From Neotamlana laminarinivorans (lineage in GTDB: Bacteria > Bacteroidota > Bacteroidia > Flavobacteriales > Flavobacteriaceae), in the NCBI RefSeq assembly GCF_020523925.1, contig NZ_JAJAPW010000002.1, forward strand, positions 310,001 through 374,000: a DNA stretch of 64,000 nt, in the 5' to 3' direction. The notes beneath the pieces were generated by a model that ran no database searches, was not told the DNA's origin, and saw only the letters and a list, made by a program, of their open reading frames with translations. Below, piece after piece: positions 35,077-45,125 of the stretch (within the stretch, counting starts at the first letter, position 1; the number at the start of each line of letters is the position of its first letter). The position numbers were made by a program, and so were the translations under genes.

Positions 35077-36984
35077 ATGGCACAAGTAAAAGCACACAGT
35101 TTATTTACAGAATTTGATATAAATTTATTTAAAGCCGGAAAACATTTCAGACTTTTTGAAAAATTCGGATCGCATATTATTACTTTAAATGGAATTGATG
35201 GTACTTACTTTGCTGTTTGGGCACCAAGCGCAAAAGAGGTATCTGTAATTGGCGATTTTAATTACTGGACAGCTGGCGAACACCAACTAAATGTACGTTG
35301 GGACTCAAGCGGTATTTGGGAAGGTTTTATACCTTACGTTGGCAAAGGTAGTCTTTACAAATACAAAATTGTAAGCCATCATAATAATGTAATAACAGAA
35401 AAGGCCGACCCTTATGCACGACGATGCGAACATCCACCAAGTACAGCTTCTATAGTTTGGGAAGACAACTACAGCTGGAAAGATACCTACTGGATGAAAA
35501 AACGTAAAAAACATAATGCTTTAAACGCACCTTATTCCGTTTACGAAGTACATTTAGGCTCTTGGAAAAAAAAGGTTGAAGAGAACCGTTTTATGTCGTA
35601 TTTCGAACTCGCTGACGAGCTTGTAGACTATGTAAAAGACATGAATTTTACGCATGTTGAACTCATGCCTATTATGGAATATCCTTTCGATCCGTCATGG
35701 GGTTACCAAATTACGGGCTATTTCGCTCCAACCTCGCGTTACGGTTATCCTGAAGAATTTAAATATTTAGTAGATAAATTACATCAAAACGATATTGGTA
35801 TAATACTCGATTGGGTACCATCTCATTTTCCAGAAGATGCTCATGGTTTAGGCTTTTTTGATGGCTCACATTTATACGAGCATCCAGACAAACGCAAAGG
35901 TTATCATCAAGACTGGAAAAGCTTAATTTTTAATTACGAACGCAACGAGGTACGTTCCTTTTTAATAAGTAACGCTATTTTTTGGCTAGACCAATACCAC
36001 GCCGATGGTTTACGTGTAGATGCTGTAGCATCTATGCTTTTTTTAGATTATTCTAGAGAAGACGGAGAATGGGAACCAAATATTTATGGAGGCCGCGAAA
36101 ACTTAGCCGTGGTTAGTTTTTTAAAAGAACTCAATACAGAAATTTACGCATCATTTCCTGATGTACAAACCATTGCAGAAGAATCTACAGCTTTCCCTAT
36201 GGTTTCTAAACCAGTTGATATTGGTGGTTTAGGCTTTGGAATGAAATGGATGATGGGCTGGATGCATGATACCTTAGAATACTTTAAAAAAGACCCTGTA
36301 TATCGTAAATTTCATCACAACGAAATCACTTTTAGTTTAGCCTATGCATTTACCGAAAACTTTATGCTGCCTTTATCGCATGATGAAGTTGTTTATGGTA
36401 AAAATTCTATTTTAGGGCGTATGCCAGGAGACGAGTGGCAACGTTTTGCTAACCTACGTTTGTTATATGGCTACATGTTTACACACCCAGGAACTAAATT
36501 ACTGTTTATGGGAGGTGAATTTGGGCAATACAACGAATGGGATTTTCAAGGAAGTTTAGACTGGAATTTGCTCGAATTTATTCCGCATCAAAATCTAAAA
36601 AAATATTACAAAGCTCTAAACACATTTTATAAAAATACGCCAGCATTATACCAAAAACCATTTGATGGTGAAGGCTTTGAATGGATAAGTTACGACGACC
36701 ATGAAAATAGTGTTATATCCTATATTCGAAAAGGCGATAACCCCAAAGAAAACATAATTGTAGTGTGTAATTTAACCCCAAGTTTACGAGAAAACTATTG
36801 TATTGGTTTGCCTATTAATGGAAAAATAAATGAAATTTTTAATAGTGATTTATATGCATTTGGAGGCAGTGGCGTTTCAAACACTAAACCTATAAAAATT
36901 GATAACAAACCATGGAATGGTAAATCTTTTTCGGCTAAAGTTACCTTGCCTCCACTAGCCACAATTATTTTCGAATTCAATTAA
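35077..36984 (+). CDS. glgB: 1,4-alpha-glucan branching enzyme (GH13)
   Basis: GlgB creates alpha-1,6 branches. The 635-aa protein has a CBM48 at about 35-125 (YFAVWAPSAKEVSVIGDFNYW), the GH13_9 barrel with nucleophile Asp315 (GLRVDAVASML), acid Glu368 (TIAEESTAFP) and the LSHDEVVYGK motif, plus a C-terminal all-beta domain. The N-terminal extra CBM of E. coli GlgB is absent. It is the third gene of the glg operon. Confidence 0.97.
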   Translation: MAQVKAHSLFTEFDINLFKAGKHFRLFEKFGSHIITLNGIDGTYFAVWAPSAKEVSVIGDFNYWTAGEHQLNVRWDSSGIWEGFIPYVGKGSLYKYKIVSHHNNVITEKADPYARRCEHPPSTASIVWEDNYSWKDTYWMKKRKKHNALNAPYSVYEVHLGSWKKKVEENRFMSYFELADELVDYVKDMNFTHVELMPIMEYPFDPSWGYQITGYFAPTSRYGYPEEFKYLVDKLHQNDIGIILDWVPSHFPEDAHGLGFFDGSHLYEHPDKRKGYHQDWKSLIFNYERNEVRSFLISNAIFWLDQYHADGLRVDAVASMLFLDYSREDGEWEPNIYGGRENLAVVSFLKELNTEIYASFPDVQTIAEESTAFPMVSKPVDIGGLGFGMKWMMGWMHDTLEYFKKDPVYRKFHHNEITFSLAYAFTENFMLPLSHDEVVYGKNSILGRMPGDEWQRFANLRLLYGYMFTHPGTKLLFMGGEFGQYNEWDFQGSLDWNLLEFIPHQNLKKYYKALNTFYKNTPALYQKPFDGEGFEWISYDDHENSVISYIRKGDNPKENIIVVCNLTPSLRENYCIGLPINGKINEIFNSDLYAFGGSGVSNTKPIKIDNKPWNGKSFSAKVTLPPLATIIFEFN

Positions 36985-37164
36985 AACAATTAAAAGGTAT
37001 GATATTAAAATGCTGTCTATGTTTAACATCTTACATTTTTAATAAACTAATTACCATAAAATTAAATCTTTAATAATTAATTGTAAGATTTTTTACAGAA
37101 AAGAAACACGAGAGGATTTTTTATTTTATTAAATTAGAAACTTAATCATATGAACCTATAAGCT

Positions 37165-39567
37165 ATGATATTAAATACAGAATTAGAATATAAAGGAAAC
37201 CTATTTCCTTCTAAAATAACAAACTACGAAAAAAACCTAAATGTTCTTTCATTCACTGCCGATAATGGTGTTGTATTAGAAATAACAGTACGTCGCGACA
37301 GTATACTTAGGTTTAGATATACAACAACAGGTATTTTTGAAAACGATTTTTCGTATGCTATAACAAAATATGCAAGCAGAGGTTACAACCATTTAGAAGT
37401 AAAAGAAGAAGCAGATACTTACGTTATAACAACTTCAAAATTAATTTGTAAAGTCGCGAAAGCAGATATGCGTATTTCACTTTACGATGCTGTAGATAAT
37501 ACACTAATTTGTGAAGATGAGCTTGGTTTCCATTGGGAAGAAAGCTATCAATTTGGTGGTAATGTTGTTAAAATGTCTAAAACAGCACAACCAGGCGAAA
37601 GTTACTATGGTTTAGGCGATAAACCTGTAGATAATAATTTAAAAGGTAAACGTTTTGAAAACTGGGTTACAGACTCTTATGCCTATGGCAGAGAAACCGA
37701 TCCTATTTACAAAGCTATTCCATTTTATACTGCACTTCATAATAAAAAATCGTATGGTATATTTTTCGATAACTCGTTTCGTTCCTATTTCGATTTTTGT
37801 CATGAACGCAGAAATATTACAAGTTTTTGGGCTCATGGTGGCGAAATGAACTACTATTTTATTTACGGGCCACAAATGTCTGAAGTTGTTGCAAATTACA
37901 CCGATTTAACAGGAAAACCACACGAAATGCCAGCACTTTGGGCATTAGGTTACCACCAGTGTAAATGGAGTTATTATCCAGAATCTAAAGTAAAAGAAAT
38001 CACCTCTAAATTTAGAGAATTACAAATACCTTGTGATGCTATTTATTTAGATATTGATTATATGGAAGGTTTCCGTTGTTTTACCTGGAGTAAAAAGCAC
38101 TTTCCAGACCCTAAACGTATGGTTAAAGAATTGGCCGACGATGGTTTTAAAACCATTGTAATTATAGATCCAGGCATTAAAATAGACATGGATTATTCTG
38201 TATTTAAAGAAGGTTTAGAAAAAGATTATTTCTGTAAACGTGCCGATGGCCCTTATATGAAAGGTAAAGTTTGGCCTGGAGAATGTTATTTCCCAGATTT
38301 TACAAACCCAGAAGTACGCGATTGGTGGTCTGATTTATTTAAAGAACTTATTGAAGATATAGGTGTAAAAGGCGTTTGGAACGATATGAACGAACCAGCC
38401 GTAATGGATGTTCCAGGAAAATCTTTTCCAGACGATGTAAGGCACAATTACGATGGTAACCACTGTAGCCATCGTAAAGCACATAATGTATATGGTATGC
38501 AAATGGCACGCGCAACATATCAGGGTTTAAAAAAATTCTCGTATCCTAAACGCCCGTTTGTAATCACTAGAGCTGCCTATTCTGGTACACAACGTTACAC
38601 GTCTAGTTGGACAGGTGATAATGTAGCAACCTGGGATCATTTAAACATAGCAAACCTACAAGCACAACGCATGAGCATGTCTGGATTTTCGTTTATAGGG
38701 TCAGATATTGGTGGTTTTGCAGAACAGCCTAATGGCGAACTTTATGCACGCTGGATTCAACTAGGTATTTTCCATCCATTTTGTCGTACACACTCTTCTG
38801 GAGATCATGGCGACCAAGAACCTTGGGCTTTTGGGGATACTATTACCAATGTTGTTAGAAAATTTATTGAATTGCGCTATCAATTATTACCATACCTATA
38901 TACTGCATTTTGGCGTAATGTAAGCGATGGTATTCCTATTTTAAAGTCTTTAGTGCTTTATGATCAAGAAGACCCACAAACACATTACAGAAACGACGAA
39001 TTTATTTTTGGTGAAAAAATATTAGTTTGCCCAGTAAACGGACCAAATCAAAAAGGCAGACGAATGTATTTCCCTATTGGTAGATGGTATAACTTCTGGA
39101 CCGATGAAATTGTTGAAGGTGGCCAAGAAACCTGGGTTGATGCAGACCTAGATAGTATGCCTATTTTTGTAAGTGAAGGAGCTATAATTCCTAAATACCC
39201 TGTACAACAATATGTTGGTGAAAAAACTATAGAAGAACTTACCCTAGATGTATATTACAAGCTTGGTAAAGAAACCTCTCAAGTTTACGAAGATGCAAAC
39301 GATGGTTACGATTATATAAAAGGTCGTTACAGTTTAAGAGATTTTAAACTTACCGGAAAAGAAGACGAACTTATAATACAACAGTTTAAAACAGGTAAAT
39401 ACATAACCACCTACAAAACATTTAAAATTAGTTTACATGGCTTACCTTTTGATATAAAGAAAATTGAAGTAGATAATGTAGAAATACCTCTACAAAAACT
39501 TATTTCAAACGGTAATAATATTTTAATTCTCGATAAAGAATTTACAGAATTGCATATTATGGCCTAA
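37165..39567 (+). CDS. Glycoside hydrolase family 31 (alpha-glucosidase-like)
   Basis: The 800-aa protein has a GH31 N-terminal beta domain (about 20-245). In the catalytic barrel the nucleophile Asp407 lies in WNDMNEPAVM and the acid/base Asp485 in SWTGDNVATWDHL. YLDIDYMEGFRCFTW and HSSGDHGDQEPWAFG are present, followed by two C-terminal beta domains. No signal peptide is seen, so it is probably cytoplasmic and acts on glycogen- or maltodextrin-derived oligosaccharides. It lies 180 nt after glgB, and a strong terminator ends the cluster. Confidence 0.94.
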   Translation: MILNTELEYKGNLFPSKITNYEKNLNVLSFTADNGVVLEITVRRDSILRFRYTTTGIFENDFSYAITKYASRGYNHLEVKEEADTYVITTSKLICKVAKADMRISLYDAVDNTLICEDELGFHWEESYQFGGNVVKMSKTAQPGESYYGLGDKPVDNNLKGKRFENWVTDSYAYGRETDPIYKAIPFYTALHNKKSYGIFFDNSFRSYFDFCHERRNITSFWAHGGEMNYYFIYGPQMSEVVANYTDLTGKPHEMPALWALGYHQCKWSYYPESKVKEITSKFRELQIPCDAIYLDIDYMEGFRCFTWSKKHFPDPKRMVKELADDGFKTIVIIDPGIKIDMDYSVFKEGLEKDYFCKRADGPYMKGKVWPGECYFPDFTNPEVRDWWSDLFKELIEDIGVKGVWNDMNEPAVMDVPGKSFPDDVRHNYDGNHCSHRKAHNVYGMQMARATYQGLKKFSYPKRPFVITRAAYSGTQRYTSSWTGDNVATWDHLNIANLQAQRMSMSGFSFIGSDIGGFAEQPNGELYARWIQLGIFHPFCRTHSSGDHGDQEPWAFGDTITNVVRKFIELRYQLLPYLYTAFWRNVSDGIPILKSLVLYDQEDPQTHYRNDEFIFGEKILVCPVNGPNQKGRRMYFPIGRWYNFWTDEIVEGGQETWVDADLDSMPIFVSEGAIIPKYPVQQYVGEKTIEELTLDVYYKLGKETSQVYEDANDGYDYIKGRYSLRDFKLTGKEDELIIQQFKTGKYITTYKTFKISLHGLPFDIKKIEVDNVEIPLQKLISNGNNILILDKEFTELHIMA

Positions 39568-39593
39568 TTAAACTACCTCATAACAAGAATAAT

Positions 39594-39632
39594 AAAAAAA
39601 TCAGAAATGAATCTTCATTTCTGATTTTTTTA
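39594..39632 (+). terminator. Intrinsic terminator of the glycogen/GH31 cluster
   Basis: AAATCAGAAATGAA (39598-39611) and TTCATTTCTGATTT (39614-39627) are perfectly complementary, and a T tract follows. Confidence 0.9.
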
Positions 39633-39802
39633 TTATTTAACTTTTAATATTGAATACCTTTTCAACAATTTGAAAACACTTTTTTTAATTGAAAAAAACC
39701 TTATTTTTCTTACATTTTTTTTTCACTGAAAACAGGGTAGTATAATTTATTTAGTCTTTATAGTTTAGCGACGTTTTACTCAAAATAAATTCTTAAAAAT
39801 TT

Positions 39803-40438
39803 ATGAATATCGCTAATAAAGAACAACTTAAAAAAGCAATGATTTTTTTTAATAACGAAGATTTTGAAAATTACTATGACCTAAAAATTTCAATTTTAAA
39901 ATTAATTCAATGCAATTTTGAAGGTGACGCTAAAGATTATTACATAAACTTAATAAATAAAGTAGATGCTTCTTTTAATGATCGCAATAAAGAACTCATA
40001 TCTGGTATTAATAACATGCTTGAAAATCTTCCTCACAAGAATTCTAACAATGACTTTCAATTAATTAGTTTTTGTTTTATTGCTTCAGGTGATTATTCTA
40101 TTCGTATACGTGCTTATAAAAATGTTAATGAAAACAATCACGAACAAGGTTTAAACGCTATAGGATATGGAGATTTAGGCAATTATTACCTAGATGATTT
40201 AACTAAAATATACAATGAATGCTATTATAATAGTTTTTCTGAAAATTATGAAGATGATTTAGAAGATATTTTCATTTTAATTAAACATAAAAAAATGACT
40301 CAAGTTAAATACTTGATAAAAGAATGTGTTTCTAAATTTAATTTATCTCAATTAAATATAACATACCCCTTATACACGTATCTAGATTATGGAAATTTTC
40401 CAGCTGGTTCTGGTTTTTTAATTAGTAAAATAAATTAA
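39803..40438 (+). CDS. Uncharacterised cytoplasmic protein, 211 aa
   Basis: I do not recognise a family. The protein has no signal peptide or membrane segment. It is acidic, rich in Asn, Asp, Tyr and Ile, and probably mostly alpha-helical. One central stretch (DFQLISFCFIASGDYSIRIRAYKN) looks like beta strands. It follows the GH31 terminator by 170 nt and precedes two exported proteins, with no sign of coupling. Codon use looks a little more AT-rich than its neighbours. Confidence 0.6.
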   Translation: MNIANKEQLKKAMIFFNNEDFENYYDLKISILKLIQCNFEGDAKDYYINLINKVDASFNDRNKELISGINNMLENLPHKNSNNDFQLISFCFIASGDYSIRIRAYKNVNENNHEQGLNAIGYGDLGNYYLDDLTKIYNECYYNSFSENYEDDLEDIFILIKHKKMTQVKYLIKECVSKFNLSQLNITYPLYTYLDYGNFPAGSGFLISKIN

Positions 40439-40501
40439 ATAATCTCTCAACCAAATCCATTCAGAAATTAACCTTTTTAATAATATAAACCCCTTAAAGT
40501 T

Positions 40502-41557
40502 ATGTACAAAATTATTACTACCTCACTAGTACTATTATTTACAACTATTTTTTATGCACAAGAAAAACCAACAGCCGAAAACACAGGTTACACTGGTACT
40601 CTAACAAATTATACTGGTTCAACAACAATTCAAACAGATAATACTGTTATTGAAAACAAATTAATATCCGGAACTATTCGCATTTATGCAAATAATGTTA
40701 CTATTAGAAATTGTAAAATTACTACAGGTGGCTTTTATGGTATAGACATTAAAGAAGGTGAAAACATTCTTATAGAAGATTGTGAAATTGAAGGTATGCA
40801 AAGTGCCGCAATACTTGGTAGAAACTTTACTGCCAGACGATGCAATATTTGGAATAGCGGTGCAGACGGTATTAAACCATATAGTAACTTTCTTATTGAA
40901 TCCTGTTATTTTCACCATTTAGGATATGTAGAAGATGCTCATGCCGATGGTATACAATTAGTTAGAGAAGGTGGTGGTATTATCACTGGAAATAACTTTG
41001 ACATGGGACCTGCTAGCGGTTATAAAAACAGCCAATGCATTATTATTCAATCTAACGATGCAGCTGTTGATGATATTGTAATTGATGGAAACTGGATTAA
41101 TGGTGGTGGCTATAGCGTTCAAATAAGAGAACGTAATTACGGCCCACCAACCAATATTTCTATTACAAACAATTTGTTTGGTAGAGATGCTCAATTTGGT
41201 ACTCATATTATAGATGGAGATAACTCAGTTACCAATAACGTTTTTAACTGTAATAGATATGAAGATACTAACGAATTAGTAGAAGGTACAACTTGCGATG
41301 AAACATTAAGTACCAACAACATAGAACTCTCTAATAATATTATAAGTTACCCTAACCCGATTACAAACGAACTTTACGTTTTAGAAAATCAAGGCGCTAA
41401 TTATGAATTGTATAGCAATACAGGAAAATTAATAATGAAAAACACTATTACAAGTAATAACTTTAACGTAAAAACCAATAATCTTACTTCTGGAATTTAT
41501 GTTTTGAAAATTTTTACAAAAGAAGGTGTAACTACAAAAAAAATAATTAAAAATTAA
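40502..41557 (+). CDS. T9SS-secreted right-handed beta-helix protein
   Basis: The 351-aa protein has a signal peptide (about 1-19, YKIITTSLVLLFTTIFYAQ). A parallel beta-helix of about 230 residues follows with recurring turns (NVTIRNCKI, ENILIEDCEI, FTARRCNIW, FLIESCYFHHLG). At the C terminus is a type A T9SS sorting domain (SYPNPITNELYV to GVTTKKIIKN). Beta-helix proteins of this type are often polysaccharide lyases or epimerases acting outside the cell; the substrate is not evident. The next gene starts 31 nt later, and both may act on the same extracellular glycan. Confidence 0.85.
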   Translation: MYKIITTSLVLLFTTIFYAQEKPTAENTGYTGTLTNYTGSTTIQTDNTVIENKLISGTIRIYANNVTIRNCKITTGGFYGIDIKEGENILIEDCEIEGMQSAAILGRNFTARRCNIWNSGADGIKPYSNFLIESCYFHHLGYVEDAHADGIQLVREGGGIITGNNFDMGPASGYKNSQCIIIQSNDAAVDDIVIDGNWINGGGYSVQIRERNYGPPTNISITNNLFGRDAQFGTHIIDGDNSVTNNVFNCNRYEDTNELVEGTTCDETLSTNNIELSNNIISYPNPITNELYVLENQGANYELYSNTGKLIMKNTITSNNFNVKTNNLTSGIYVLKIFTKEGVTTKKIIKN

Positions 41558-41588
41558 AATCCATTTAAAAGTATTTAATCCCTAAATC

Positions 41589-42986
41589 ATGATTAACAAA
41601 TTTAACCTATTTAAAAATTATTCTCTCATAATTTTTGCTTTTTTAACTATAACTATTTACAACTGTACCCCTGAAAATAACACAGATCCTGAGGAGACAG
41701 AAGAAGAAATTTCTGAAGAAGAAGAAAATACAGAGGAAGATCCTGAATCATCTGAGGGCACTAGCCAAAGTAGTATTTCTTATTATGATGATCTAATAAC
41801 TTTTTATTTTTTAGATTCTTATACTGTAGGACAATATGCAAACGGAGATTATTGGGTTTACAATGAAGGATATGATGTTACAATTACACAAATAACGCCT
41901 GTATCTCAAAATGTAAGCGGGCGCATAATTAATGGTACAATGATTAACCCTGAAAACAGTGAAAATCAAGGTTATGATAGTAACGCTAGAGATATGGGTT
42001 ATGAAGACTTTCTAAATGTTGACCCTGGTAACACAAACTCAAACTTAACAGTACCTGCAGGAACATCTATCATCAAATCAATCTCTACAGAATCTGCAGA
42101 TGGAAGACCTATTATTAGTGATGCTGCTATACTTACTGTAGTTGCCGAAATTCCTTTAGAAAACTCTTTTAGACCTCCATATACAGGTTCAAACAAAACA
42201 GCGATAGCAACAACTACAGATTTAAATTTTGATGTTTTAGGAACTCATCCAAGATTAACAGATACATACGATATTGGAGAAGTTACTCATTACTATGATA
42301 GAGTTTGGTTAGAGCACAATACAGCATGGACATCCAGAGATATTCATCCTGCCAACCATATGCCTCCATATGGAAGAGATTTAGCTAATAAATCTGCCAT
42401 CGGTTTAATTCTTTTACAATTAGATTATACTAATGAAGAAAAAACACAACTTTTAATAAACTTAGTCCAATATGGAATTGATATTTATGGTTTAGCTAAA
42501 AACGGAGCACAATGGAACAATAGTGGTGGACATAATTTAGGTAGAAAAATGCCTCTTTTATTAGCCGGAAAAGTGTTAGAAAATGATGATATTTTAGCTT
42601 ATGGAGACAAAGAACAACACTTTATTTTTCAAGACGATCAACAACATTTTTATGTTAGCCAAACGGAAGTAGATATTACTAATAGTGATGCTTGGAGACC
42701 CGATGACAGAGCAACACTTACTCCTTACACTACAGACGATATAGGTTTAGCAGAATGGGGAATACATCATGCTGATGAGCCTGAAGAAGATAACGCTAAT
42801 TGGGGAGCAACTTACCGCAAAATTTGTGGTTATGCTCAAACTTCTCATATTTTAGCCGCAAGACTTATGGATATAGAAGACGACTGGAATTGGTCTCCTG
42901 TTTTTGACTATACAGATCGTTTTTATGAATTACAAGTTGATGAATTTGATCCTTTTATATCAACTCTTTATGAAGCTTATAGATAA
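41589..42986 (+). CDS. Uncharacterised surface lipoprotein with an acidic linker
   Basis: The 465-aa protein has a lipobox at Cys26 (ITIYNCTP), then a strongly acidic Glu/Asp linker (about residues 28-60) that would space it from the membrane. An all-beta stretch (about 70-200) is followed by a helical part with conserved-looking HPANHMPPYGRDLANKSAIG, NSGGHNLGRKMPLLLAG and DDIGLAEWGIHH. The His- and Trp-rich helical part recalls toroidal carbohydrate-active domains, but I cannot assign a family. It is paired with the beta-helix protein upstream. Confidence 0.7.
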   Translation: MINKFNLFKNYSLIIFAFLTITIYNCTPENNTDPEETEEEISEEEENTEEDPESSEGTSQSSISYYDDLITFYFLDSYTVGQYANGDYWVYNEGYDVTITQITPVSQNVSGRIINGTMINPENSENQGYDSNARDMGYEDFLNVDPGNTNSNLTVPAGTSIIKSISTESADGRPIISDAAILTVVAEIPLENSFRPPYTGSNKTAIATTTDLNFDVLGTHPRLTDTYDIGEVTHYYDRVWLEHNTAWTSRDIHPANHMPPYGRDLANKSAIGLILLQLDYTNEEKTQLLINLVQYGIDIYGLAKNGAQWNNSGGHNLGRKMPLLLAGKVLENDDILAYGDKEQHFIFQDDQQHFYVSQTEVDITNSDAWRPDDRATLTPYTTDDIGLAEWGIHHADEPEEDNANWGATYRKICGYAQTSHILAARLMDIEDDWNWSPVFDYTDRFYELQVDEFDPFISTLYEAYR

Positions 42987-43007
42987 AAAATAAAATTAAA
43001 GAAACAA

Positions 43008-43042
43008 AAAAACCCTTTTTTAAGATTAAAAAAGGGGTTTTT
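43008..43042. terminator. Bidirectional terminator
   Basis: AAACCCTTTTTTAA pairs with TTAAAAAAGGGGTTT across a 2-nt centre, with one bulged G. It serves the lipoprotein gene on the plus strand and the antiporter gene on the minus strand. Confidence 0.8.
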
Positions 43043-43074
43043 ATTTATACATACCTTAAATTTATTTCTAATTT

Positions 43075-44958
43075 TTATTCTTGCTCTTTAATTCCAGAAT
43101 TACTTTCAACGGTTGGAACCTCATCTACATCAAAAGGCTTTCCTAAATACACTAATTGACAACCTCCTTTTATTTCGTCTTCAATTTCTAAACCAAATGA
43201 TGAAATAATATGCAATTCGCCCTTTAAATCTTTTATAAATAAAGGTATTATATCATCATCTTCGTTTGTTATTTTAATTAAACTTTGGTAATGTTCTTTA
43301 TCGGTTAAATCTATTTCCTGAATACTTGGGTGTCTTCTCGATAAGGCTAATAATGAGTTAAAATCATCTCTATGAGAAAATAACCCTTCCTTTGGATGGT
43401 TATTAACATCAACATCAAGCATTTCTTGTGTGGTAATTAACCTAAACGATCCGTTTTCACCAAATTGGCTTCCAAACTTCTCAATAGCATACTTATTAAT
43501 ATCAGAATTTCCGGTTAAAGCCATTAAATATCCCACATCATTAAGTTCAATATTATCCATGAGCGTATCAGAATAAATATTAGTTGTAATAGCTTCAAGA
43601 CCCAATTCGCGAGCTTTTTCAATATTACGTTCGTTACTGTCTATAAGCACTACATGGCGACCGTTATTTTCTAAATAATGTCCTAATAATCTAGACACTT
43701 TTGAGGCTCCTATAATTAAAATACCTCCAGATTTCTTTAAAAAAACACCAACTAGTTTAGCAAACAATCTCGCTGTTGTTGCATTTAAAAGTACGGTACC
43801 TAAAACTATCATAAAAACTAAAGGTGTAATGTATTTAGCATCTTCAACACCCTTATCTGCTAGTGTTAAACCAAATAACGAGGCAATACCAGCAGCTACA
43901 ATTCCACGAGGGCCTACCCAACTTATAAATAATTTTTCTTTTAATTTTAATTTAGATCCTTGGGTGCTTAAAAACACTCCTATTGGACGAATTATAAATA
44001 CAACCAAGGCAAATAATATGGCTGCATTCCAATTATAAATAAGCAGTAAGTCTTCAAAATTTATATTGGCAGCTAATAAAATAAACAGAATAGAAATTAA
44101 TAAAACACTTAGCGATTCTTTAAAATACAATAGCTCTTTTAAGTAAGGCGATTTAGAATTGCCTAAAACCATTCCCATAACCACAACAGCTAATAGTCCC
44201 GATTCGTGAGCAAAAACATCAGATAAAATAAAAACACCTAAAACTGCTGCTAAAGCAAAAACATTTAATAAATAATGAGGTACAAGTTTTTTATTAATTA
44301 TAAAATTTAACGCGTGAGCAAAGGTAAAACCAAAGGTAAAACCAAATAATACAATTTTACCAAACTCAATTAAAGCTGTTTTTGTAAACTCGCCACCTGC
44401 ACCAACACTAATAAACTCGAATACTAAAACTGCTACCAGCGCTCCAATAGGATCTATTAAAATGCCTTCCCATTTTAATATGGCAGATACATCCTTTTTT
44501 AAAGGTATATTTCTTAAAATTGGTGTAATTACAGTTGGTCCTGTAACTATAATTAAGGCAGAAAATAAAAATGAAATTTCCCATGTTAAATAAAACACAT
44601 GATGTGCAGCAAAAGCTCCACCAAAAAAAGTTACAATAGAACCTAACGTTATAAGTTTTGTAATAACTGGGCCTACATTTTTTATTTCATTAATTTTTAG
44701 GGTTAAACCGCCTTCAAAAAGAATTATACTAATGGCTAAAGACACAAAATAAAATAAACTTTCTCCTGGAAATAAGCCTTCTTCACCATTCCAAATAGGC
44801 TCTATCCATTTTGTTCCGTCTGATGATAAATATTCTGCAGCAATTGGTCCAACAAGAAGGCCTATTAAAATTAACGGTAAAATAGCAGGAATTTTTAATT
44901 TCCAAGCTACCCACTGCGCCAATATTCCTAAAATAATTATTCCTCCTAATGCTACCAT
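43075..44958 (-). CDS. Cation:proton antiporter with C-terminal TrkA-N domain
   Basis: This CPA1/CPA2-type Na+/H+ or K+/H+ exchanger has 627 aa. It has about 12 membrane helices in residues 1-400, including the ILFEGGLTLK and ALIIVTGPTVITPIL blocks and the exchange-related GILIDPIGALVAVLVFEF. A RCK/TrkA-N Rossmann domain follows (GGILIIGASKVSRLLGHYL, VVLIDSNERNI) that may sense nucleotide, then a small C-terminal domain. It is monocistronic and divergent from the MBL gene. Confidence 0.92.
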   Translation of the reverse strand: MVALGGIIILGILAQWVAWKLKIPAILPLILIGLLVGPIAAEYLSSDGTKWIEPIWNGEEGLFPGESLFYFVSLAISIILFEGGLTLKINEIKNVGPVITKLITLGSIVTFFGGAFAAHHVFYLTWEISFLFSALIIVTGPTVITPILRNIPLKKDVSAILKWEGILIDPIGALVAVLVFEFISVGAGGEFTKTALIEFGKIVLFGFTFGFTFAHALNFIINKKLVPHYLLNVFALAAVLGVFILSDVFAHESGLLAVVVMGMVLGNSKSPYLKELLYFKESLSVLLISILFILLAANINFEDLLLIYNWNAAILFALVVFIIRPIGVFLSTQGSKLKLKEKLFISWVGPRGIVAAGIASLFGLTLADKGVEDAKYITPLVFMIVLGTVLLNATTARLFAKLVGVFLKKSGGILIIGASKVSRLLGHYLENNGRHVVLIDSNERNIEKARELGLEAITTNIYSDTLMDNIELNDVGYLMALTGNSDINKYAIEKFGSQFGENGSFRLITTQEMLDVDVNNHPKEGLFSHRDDFNSLLALSRRHPSIQEIDLTDKEHYQSLIKITNEDDDIIPLFIKDLKGELHIISSFGLEIEDEIKGGCQLVYLGKPFDVDEVPTVESNSGIKEQE

Positions 44959-45125
44959 ATAATGTTGTTATAAAATCACTAAATTAAAAAAATCTTACAA
45001 GATTAGGTTTTATAATCTGTTTTGTTCGTGTTTTTTAATTTTTTATTCCCAAATAAATTCTTATTTCATAATAAAATCTTAACATTTTTAAACAATCGTT
45101 ATAGATTTCTTAATTTTACGTTCTT

